From NCBI GenBank assembly GCA_963971535.1, contig OZ020589.1, positions 90,146,683-90,210,682 of the forward strand: a DNA stretch of 64,000 nt, written 5' to 3'. Positions 57,133-64,000 of the stretch are shown one piece after another. The notes beneath the pieces were generated by a model. The model saw only the letters and a list, made by a program, of their open reading frames with translations, was not told where the DNA came from and searched no databases. Made by a program: the position numbers and the translations under genes. Numbering within the stretch: the first letter of the stretch is position 1; every line of letters begins with the position of its first letter. The stretch comes from Notolepis coatsorum. Lineage: Eukaryota > Chordata > Actinopteri > Aulopiformes > Paralepididae.

Positions 57133-57988
57133 ATTGGACAGGGAATGAAGATCTCCAGCGAACACTTCATTGCCTCGGATTATGTTGTTGGGGGTGGGAG
57201 GTTTGTCCAGAAGACCACTAATCAGCTGAAGCCTGATGCGGTTCCCTCGGTCTTCGACAGACAGACCGGCGCAGGCAGTTCAGCGTCGGGAGCATTTAGC
57301 CTGCTGGCTACCTAGCTCCAGTTCAACCAGCCGAGCGTTGGGACCATTTAGCCTGCTGGCTACCTAGCTCCAGTTGAACCAGCCGAGCGTCGGGACCATT
57401 TAGCCTGCTGGCTACCTAGCACCAGGCACCAGCGTTAGCTCCCGGAGCGATGGCTAGTTAGTTAGCACCAGCCGGGTACCAGCGTTAGCTCCCGGAGCGA
57501 TGGCTAGCTAGTTAGCACCAGCCAGGAGCAAGGTAGCCAGCACACTAAATGCTGCATTAGGCTAGTTAGCTGAACCGTAGCTAGGTAGCCGGTACCTGGC
57601 TGGTGCTAACTAACTGGCCATCGCTCCGGGAGCTAACGCCGGTACCCGGCTGGTGCTAACTAACTAGCCATCGCTCCGGGAGCTAACGCTGGTACCTGGC
57701 GATAGGTAGCCAGCAGGCTAAATGGTCCCGACGCTCGGCTGGTTGAATTGGAGCTAGGTAGCCAGCAGGCTAAATGGTCCCGACGCTCGGCTGGTTGAAC
57801 TGGAGCTAGGTAGCCAGCAGGCTAAATGCTCCAGACGCTGAACTGCCTGCGCCGGTCTGTCTGTCGAAGACCGAGGGAACCGCATCAGGCTTCAGCTGAT
57901 TAGTGGTCTTCTGGACAAACCTCCCACCCCCAACAACATAATCCGAGGCAATGAAGTGTTCGCTGGAGATCTTCATTCCCTGTCCAAC
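57133..57988. repeat. 850-bp palindrome
   Basis: 57141-57150 pairs with 57971-57980 and the symmetry centre is near 57560. Arms of about 410 bp contain the THAP C-terminal sequence on the outside and CTGGCTACCTAGCTCCAGTT units toward the centre. Small differences exist between the arms. Confidence 0.88.
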
Positions 57989-58212
57989 AGGCTGATCGCG
58001 CCGGTGAGCCAACGTGCCAACAAGACTGTTTTTTTCACTGGTAGTTTGTGGAAATTAACCAACTTTCCTCTCTCTTTCACACTGTAAAATTTGTTTGAAC
58101 AGCCAGGAGCAATACAAAAAGAACCACAGCGGTCCCGTTGTTTGGTAGGCAACATTTGACTGACCCGACAGTCCATGTTTACTATGCAGCTAACCAGCAG
58201 TGTATACACCAA
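57806..58212 (-). pseudogene. THAP-domain pseudogene
   Basis: The minus strand first gives CIAPGCSNKFYSV, then FHKLPVKKTVLLARWL: the C-x4-C start and the W of a THAP zinc finger. After a one-base shift near 57972 it gives KISSEHFIASDYV and LKPDAVPSVFD. The LKPDAVP end is a THAP hallmark. The usual CSEHF has become SSEHF, losing a zinc ligand. THAP fingers bind DNA in transposases and host regulators. The frameshift and lost Cys mean it is not functional. The second half is duplicated on the opposite strand at 57140-57290. Confidence 0.75.
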
Positions 58213-58385
58213 ACCAACACCGTGACGTCAGCAACAAAATGGCGGCGCACATGTTCATAAATGCTACATAAATGGACATTACAAATCGTTTCTTAGAAAC
58301 GCCTTATTTTTAAAACGTGATTTTTTCTGTGGTTTATCTAAATACTAATTTGATGCTATGACTATGTGTTTATCGCTATTGTAAC

Positions 58386-59817
58386 TGAGGGGTACAATTC
58401 CCTGACTGTATTACTAGATATGATACTTACTACCACTACCTTTGTACTTAATATTCGGCCACCCAGTACTCTGCATAAATATATTATGATGAACACTGTC
58501 ACGTAGATGAAACGGATCCAACACAAATGTACGAATTAGAAATAGGTCTTTATTTCTACACAGCGATGGTGTGTAGAGCAAGCACTTAATCAAATCAATC
58601 ACATTTATGAATGGGAATTAGTATGCACTTTTATGGCAAGAGTATTCGTCGGTATATCAATAGAGAATGTCCAATCTCTGAAGGCGCAGGTGGTACATAT
58701 ACGACCTGGAATAGTTAAGGAATAACAGCAATGATACTTTAATGATTATAGACTGGATACACTAGGGGGGGTTAATCCGATCGCTTGTAAGCCGACAGGA
58801 GTAGGAAGGGGGGGGGGGGGGTAGAGTCCGGCTGCCTCATCCGGCCAAGGGTATCCCAGGTGAACCCACTGTAGTGCCGTTCAATGCGCCGGCGATCCTT
58901 GGACCGCAGATGAAAGCAGGTGGACTCTCTGTGGGCCGGCTCTCTCCGGTCCACGGGGGAGAGACGTGAAGCGACCTCGTCTTGCAGAGCGTCTCCTCAC
59001 CTTGCGTCCTCTCCAGGGGGGGGGGGGTTCCAACACACGGCAGTGTCGGGGGTCTTTATCCATGGAATAATCAACGTATACAAAGCATAATCCGTGCCTG
59101 GGAAGGCGGGCTGTCGTCGGTAGAATAATCCGGTATACAGGTCCACTCGCTCGTAGGCTCTGGGGCTCCTCGGGTGCAATCTCACATGGGGTCGATCATC
59201 CTGGATAAACAGCCAGTTTTCTGCCCGAAACGATGGGGTGCTGACTACGGTAGTATTCTCACCGCACGAAGCACTATATATTAACAGACTATTATTAGCT
59301 TAATAGACTACGTCCAACTCGACGATATAGTGCCAAATATGACTATTCAAATATTAATATACACGATGTCTCAATACCGATGGTAGGCCGAACTTGGCCT
59401 TACTCCCACACGTGGCGTCGCGGGGAGGCTTTACGTCTGTGACTCTATTGGAGGGTAAGAAACTGGACTGAAAAGGAAGTCCTACTTTAGTAGCGCAGTA
59501 TATATACGCACTATGAACAAATAGTCCCATTAGTGGTGCGGTAGCCAGATTCCTACGCGGAACTAGGACTTGTTCGTACATGTTGAGCGGTACGTTTGAA
59601 CTGGGTCTGGGGGGTATGGCAGCCTGGCACCAAGGTCTCGACCAATAGTAGAATGGAGACTATTATGGGATGTTCAGTAGGCTAGAATGGATATTCAATG
59701 CATATTGTACAAGGAATATACAAGGGATATCAAGGAATATTAGAGAATATACAAATACAATTAAATATATATATATAATAAATATATATATTCGGTTTAA
59801 TCTGGCCCTTCACAACA
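58386..59817 (-). mobile_element. Probable BEL/Pao 3' LTR
   Basis: On the minus strand the block begins TGTTGTGAAGGGCC, just after a purine-rich AATCAGGGGGTGGC tract 108 bp past the gag-pol stop, and could end CCCCTCA at 58386. An AATAAA on the minus strand lies at about 58550. The partner LTR is outside the window, so the limits (1432 bp) rest on TG...CA ends and position only. The adjacent bases GTAAC (58381-58385) would be the target duplication. Confidence 0.5.
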
Positions 59818-59925
59818 GCCACCCCCTGATTGGTCCCAGACCTAATCAGTTAAGCAGAGACAGATTAATCGCGTTGTCTATTTACACATAAGGGTTTGCT
59901 GTAGGGGTCAGTCAACTTCACAAAG

Positions 59926-62900
59926 TCATAGGGTTATAGGGTCATGGTCATCATCGATTGTGTCTGGGAGTCGGGGCAGTTCTATGAGCCTCGCCACGGG
60001 ACGGGTGTAAGTGCGACCCTGGACAAGCACTTCAGCTGCTCGGACCTTGCCGTCGGCACCGGTGATCACTTTGCTTACGCGGCCGGCCGGCCACATAGCT
60101 CTGGGCAGTGATTGATCAATAATCATGACGACTGTTCCTTCTGTCAAATTGTCTCTCTCCTTTACCCACTTCTGGCGGGTCTGTAGAGACGGTAGGTAGT
60201 GCAGTAGGAAACTGCTCCAAAACTTGTCGGCTAATACTTGGCTGTACCTCCACATTCGTCGGCCGTTCGCTTCTTCAGGCCGGTACATTGTCTGGGGTAA
60301 CGCGGGATCTAGCCGCCCCATCAGGAGTGTGTTGGGGTCTGCGGAGATAACAGTGCTCAATCCACAGAACACAGGCTTCTTATTCTCAGCCTCCTCCTGA
60401 CTGGCTTCCCTCGGGATAGGCGTGGGCCACTGTCCTTCCGGGAGTCTTAGGAATGCGGGGCCGTCACTGTAGACATTGCGACGGGTGAGGTCATCCAGGG
60501 GGATCCCCCGGGTGATGACGTCAGCTGGGTTCTGTTTTGTATCAACGTAGCGCCACTCTGTTTCTCCGGTTAACTCTTCGGTTAAGTCTTGAATCTCGGT
60601 GACTCTGACTCCCACGAAGACTTTGTACTTGCATGAGTCCGATTTGATCCAGGCGAGTACTGTCGTGGAATCTGACCACAGGATTGTTCTAGACACCGGT
60701 ATGGTGAGCTCACGTTGGATGAGCGTGGCTAGGTGCGCTCCGGCTAGGGCTGCGCAGAGCTCTAGGCGTGGGATAGATTGTTGCTTGCGTGGGGCTATTC
60801 TCGAGCGGGCGAGGACAAATGCTGTGTAGATCTCTCCCCCCCTTTCTTGGGCCCGCAAGTAGGCTACTGATCCGTATGCGACCTCTGAGGCGTCACTGAA
60901 GACGTGTAAGTCCATTTTACATGTCTCTGGCCTCACCGTGGGTGGGAAGTAGCTTCGGCGCATATTAACGCCTGGGAGTGAGTGGAGCTCCATCTCCCAC
61001 TCTCTCCAGGTGGATGCAAGGTGTGCGGGAATGGGGTCGTCCCAGCCCTGGTCCTTGTCCCACAATGCTCGTACAATCATTTTTGCCCTGGTGGTGTACG
61101 GTAGAATACATCCTAGCGGGTCATATTGTCGGGCGAGTGTTGTGTACACACTCCGTCTGGTGGTCGGCGCCGCCGCCGGCCTTCCCTGCTCCGTAGTCAG
61201 GGGCTTGTGTCTGTAGTGAAGCGAATCTGTTTTGAATCGCCACACCAATCCCAGGGTCATCTCCTGGGCTTCTCCCGGGATTGTAGCCATCCAGGTCTCG
61301 CTGCTGGCTGCCTTGTCCTCGGAGGAGAGGCTGCGCAGTACTTGCGGATCGCTGCTGGCCCACTGCCTGAGATCAAAGCCGCCTTTGATCAATGAGGCGC
61401 GGAGTTTAATCAGGAGAGCCTCTGCTTCTTCCTGGGTTGAAAGGCTTTGTAGACAGTTGTCTACGTAGAAGCTGTTCTTTACGCTGTGTCGGACCTCTTC
61501 GTCCGCTGCTGGGTCCTCTGCTACATGTTTCTGTAGTGCAAATGTAGCACAGCAGGGGCTGCACGTCGTTCCGAAGGGGAGGACTTCCCATTGGTAGATG
61601 GCTGGGTGCTCATCTCCTGGCTTCTCTCTCCATAGGAACCGTAACAGGGGCTTGTCCTCCTCTACTAATCTCACCTGCAGGAACATTCCTTTAATGTCCC
61701 CGCTGATGGCCACCTTTTCCTGGCGGAAGCGGAGTAGAACGCCGAGTAGGGAGGGGCCGAGTGTGGGACCGGGCAGTAACTCTTTATTCAGATTTTGGGA
61801 TCCGATCTGGTAGCTGCAGTTAAATACTATGCGGTCTTTACCGTTGTGATGGACCTTGTGGTGAGGCACGTACCACGATTCAGTGGTCTGGTCAGCCTCT
61901 TTAATGTCCATCTTTGTGACGTGTCCCGCTGTGATGAGCTTCTCAATCTCAGCGCGGTATACACTCTCTTGGGCGGGGTTCTTGGCTAAGCGCCGCTCCG
62001 TGTTCAGCAGGTACCGTTCTGTGGCGTCTGTCTTGGCGTGGAAAGTAGGCATTCCTTCTCGCCGCAGGAGTGGCGTGGCGTATCTCAACACGCCGTTGAC
62101 CGGGACTCTCTTGGTCCCTGTCTCGAGGAGGTGAATGGCGTAAATGTCATCTTTAGAGCGAATGTCTTTCCTTCCGTTCTTAAAGGGCATTTGTTCCAAG
62201 GTCCATAGCCGCTCTACGTGTTGCAGGAGTGCGGTTTCTCCCTCCGTGACTCGGGAGTGGAGACATCTAGTGGCTGTACTTCGGTTGAGAGATTTGGCGA
62301 GCGGGCCTTGGAGAGTCCATCCCAAACGGGTCTCGACTGCTGCAGGACAGCCCCGGGGTCCGGTATGAACCCGGTCTATCGGGACAATGAGGTCTGCATG
62401 GTCGGAGCCTATCAACAGGGTCGGCATAGCATTGTCTATGAGCGGGATCGGTAACTTGCGCAGATGTGCATATTTCTCCATCAGCTTGGCGACGGGGTAT
62501 GTGTACCGCGACAGTCCTATTTCTTGGCTGGTGAAAGCGTCTGTAATCTGGTACCGTCGCTCAGGCTGGCCGCTTGCTGCGATAGAGAATGAGACATTCT
62601 CGCCCTTTATCGTCTTCAAATCTCGTCTTATTGTCCGAATTGTCATTTGGGTTTCGCTTCCCCGCAGCCCTAGCTGGGCCGCAGCGGAGGCGAGCAGAAG
62701 GGTCTTCTCTGACCCGTCATCGAGGACGGCGTAAGTGTCCAGGACTTTATTCTGGTAGCTTAGTGTCACACGCACTACTTTTAGGAGTACTCGGGCTCCA
62801 CTGCTGCTGGCGGGATCGATGTACATGACGCTCGCTTTGCTGCTGGATGGTGCGGGTGAAGGGCGCCGTCTGTTACTGTCGTGAAGTATGTCCAGATGGG

Positions 62901-64000
62901 CTCCATCGCACTTGGTGCACCTTTTCTTTAAGCGGCATTCGGCTGCCATGTGTGAGCGCGCACAGCGAAAACAGCGCTTGTTGGACTTTATCCATTGACT
63001 TGCTTCCTCCGCGTTCAGCTTGGGGAAGGAGTCACATTGCGCTAGCCAGTGTTCTTTCTCACAGTAGGGGCACACTATCTTCCACTTCTCCGTTCTGGAG
63101 GGGGTACTGTGGCTCCTGCTGCTCGGTACTGACTCCGATTGGTGCATCACAGTCACCGATCTTCTTCCATCATTTAGTCGTCTGGTTCCTTCTCTGGAGC
63201 CAGGGGTGCTCCGTCCGAATGTATCTAGCCGTAGGCTGCTGACTTCTCTCGCCAGGAAGTCTGCTAGATCGAGGAGGTTCGGTTCGGGGCCATTCGGGTC
63301 TCGGTGGTCTCTCTGCCGCCTAAAACGCTCCTGTCGAGCGGGCGGCAGCTTCTCCAAGATCCTTTCCACATTTGAGTTGGCGTAAAGTTCATGCCTCCCC
63401 TTCTCTCTCTGCGCTCCCAACATCCCTACCAGGGACTGCACTCTGATGGACAGGTCGTCCAGTGCTCGATTGTCTATTGCTGGGGGTAAGCGGTCGATGT
63501 GTCGGATCTCCTGGATCACGTAATCCCATATGCGCCCATACCTCTGGTCCAATGCTACCAGCGCTGCTGTGTATGGGGTGGTGGAAGTCGCGTAGGCGAG
63601 CGCTATATTATGTGCGCGGGGTACCTTTAAGTGCTTCAGTAGGATGGCGTATTTGTGGCGTTCATCCAATACATCCACCAACATGGTCTCCAGACACATG
63701 CGGAGTTCTGTATACTGGGCCCGGTTCTCTTGGGTGAAGTCGGGTACCATAGGCGTGCCAATGTATGACGCTGACTGTGGATACATCGGCGAGCGTTGGG
63801 GGAGAGGCCTCCTAGGCGAGTCTCCTCCCGCTCCTTGGTATGGGCTGGTACCGGCAGTGTACCATGGCCCGCTTGTCCAGGTGCTGTTCCTCGGTGCGGG
63901 TCGTGCGTCGTGCTCACCCGTGTATAGAGTCGGGGGTCTGTAGCGCAGCTCCGCGGGAGTATAGCCTGGGCTGTACCGGACCTCCTGGTCCGGTAGAGTA
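59926..64000 (-). CDS. BEL/Pao gag-pol polyprotein lacking integrase, partial
   Basis: The frame is open from the right window edge to the stop at 59926. The Met at 63786 is internal or one of several candidate starts, because at least 71 more codons are open upstream. Numbering from it: a gag-like helical region, then a Cys/His knuckle cluster at 239-295 (CPYCEKEHWLAQC, CFRCARSHMAAEC, CTKCDGAH). Protease follows at 353-365 (AVLDDGSEKTLL). The RT has SWYVPHHKV about 637, GDIKGMFLQV about 696, PFGTTCSPC about 737 and SFYVDNCLQS about 772 (YVDN in place of YVDD). RNase H is at about 963 (VFSDASEVAYGSVAY). From about 1147 it jumps to the domain normally found after integrase (PNTLLMGR, YSQVLADKFW, LPSLQTRQKW). 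The integrase zinc-binding and catalytic parts are absent, without loss of frame. Confidence 0.88.
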   Translation of the reverse strand, partial: TLPDQEVRYSPGYTPAELRYRPPTLYTGEHDARPAPRNSTWTSGPWYTAGTSPYQGAGGDSPRRPLPQRSPMYPQSASYIGTPMVPDFTQENRAQYTELRMCLETMLVDVLDERHKYAILLKHLKVPRAHNIALAYATSTTPYTAALVALDQRYGRIWDYVIQEIRHIDRLPPAIDNRALDDLSIRVQSLVGMLGAQREKGRHELYANSNVERILEKLPPARQERFRRQRDHRDPNGPEPNLLDLADFLAREVSSLRLDTFGRSTPGSREGTRRLNDGRRSVTVMHQSESVPSSRSHSTPSRTEKWKIVCPYCEKEHWLAQCDSFPKLNAEEASQWIKSNKRCFRCARSHMAAECRLKKRCTKCDGAHLDILHDSNRRRPSPAPSSSKASVMYIDPASSSGARVLLKVVRVTLSYQNKVLDTYAVLDDGSEKTLLLASAAAQLGLRGSETQMTIRTIRRDLKTIKGENVSFSIAASGQPERRYQITDAFTSQEIGLSRYTYPVAKLMEKYAHLRKLPIPLIDNAMPTLLIGSDHADLIVPIDRVHTGPRGCPAAVETRLGWTLQGPLAKSLNRSTATRCLHSRVTEGETALLQHVERLWTLEQMPFKNGRKDIRSKDDIYAIHLLETGTKRVPVNGVLRYATPLLRREGMPTFHAKTDATERYLLNTERRLAKNPAQESVYRAEIEKLITAGHVTKMDIKEADQTTESWYVPHHKVHHNGKDRIVFNCSYQIGSQNLNKELLPGPTLGPSLLGVLLRFRQEKVAISGDIKGMFLQVRLVEEDKPLLRFLWREKPGDEHPAIYQWEVLPFGTTCSPCCATFALQKHVAEDPAADEEVRHSVKNSFYVDNCLQSLSTQEEAEALLIKLRASLIKGGFDLRQWASSDPQVLRSLSSEDKAASSETWMATIPGEAQEMTLGLVWRFKTDSLHYRHKPLTTEQGRPAAAPTTRRSVYTTLARQYDPLGCILPYTTRAKMIVRALWDKDQGWDDPIPAHLASTWREWEMELHSLPGVNMRRSYFPPTVRPETCKMDLHVFSDASEVAYGSVAYLRAQERGGEIYTAFVLARSRIAPRKQQSIPRLELCAALAGAHLATLIQRELTIPVSRTILWSDSTTVLAWIKSDSCKYKVFVGVRVTEIQDLTEELTGETEWRYVDTKQNPADVITRGIPLDDLTRRNVYSDGPAFLRLPEGQWPTPIPREASQEEAENKKPVFCGLSTVISADPNTLLMGRLDPALPQTMYRPEEANGRRMWRYSQVLADKFWSSFLLHYLPSLQTRQKWVKERDNLTEGTVVMIIDQSLPRAMWPAGRVSKVITGADGKVRAAEVLVQGRTYTRPVARLIELPRLPDTIDDDHDPITL

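Larger units (their letters stand above)
56978..58385. mobile_element. Left part of a DNA transposon with THAP sequence
   Basis: Starts TAGGGATAGGTACC with CGGTACCGGTACC repeats (57008-57055), hAT-like. It contains the palindrome and THAP pseudogene. No right end was found before the BEL/Pao LTR at 58386, so the rest may lie beyond 64 kb. The preceding 8 bp are CATACCAG. Assigning the THAP region to the same element is inference. Confidence 0.45.

Noticed and set aside
60599..63943. Numerous plus-strand frames of 70-130 residues
   Set aside because: Shadows of the BEL/Pao polyprotein, whose minus-strand frame has clear domains.

Overview
The window reads as intergenic, repeat-dense DNA from a bony fish (teleost). 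This rests on the repeat families (Penelope-like element, CR1/Rex-type and L1 LINEs, a BEL/Pao LTR element, many hAT and TTAA-flanked elements, a tRNA-headed SINE) and on two pieces of the teleost-type C2H2 zinc-finger gene family. No prokaryotic organisation, CRISPR array, intact tRNA or intact rRNA gene was seen. Species cannot be named from the sequence.

Layout. 0-4.5 kb: a Penelope-like element with reverse transcriptase and GIY-YIG endonuclease, preceded by a near-identical inverted and truncated copy. 4.56-8.46 kb: a non-autonomous hAT element with another hAT and a possible solo LTR inside it. 9.65-13.07 kb: an apparently autonomous hAT transposon whose BED zinc finger is completed by splicing. 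13.7-14.7 kb: a small hAT element carrying a degraded piece of 18S rRNA/ITS1. 16-20 kb: a TTAA element, minisatellites and LINE tails. 20.94-29.2 kb: one tRNA-type SINE split into four pieces by a hAT, a CR1/Rex-type LINE with a long ORF, and a further hAT that itself holds a hAT. 29.4-37 kb: two TTAA elements, a frameshifted LINE, LINE tails, two hAT-transposase-like exons and an orphan first exon of a zinc-finger gene. 37.6-38.6 kb: two SINEs side by side. 40.9-42.15 kb: the last exon of a host zinc-finger gene (minus strand). 42.7-49.2 kb: a SINE split by an inverted-repeat element, then an L1 split by a TTAA element (itself split by a hAT) and by a decayed hAT. 49.8-58.4 kb: further hAT elements nested in and around Rex-type LINE copies, and a THAP-domain pseudogene inside an 850-bp palindrome. 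58.4-64 kb: a BEL/Pao element running off the right edge.

How it fits together. The window is best read as layers of insertions. Thirteen hAT-type insertions could be closed on both sides with exact 8-bp target duplications, and four TTAA-flanked elements were delimited (one with a mutated TTAA). The order of events can be read from the nesting. The autonomous hAT at 9.65 kb shares its ends with two large elements (4.56 and 54.44 kb) that have no transposase and a different interior, so it is a candidate source of their mobility.

Limits. All comparisons were made by eye. Family names for LINEs and DNA elements are assigned from motifs, not from database searches. Some open frames begin at non-ATG codons, and I have noted where this matters.
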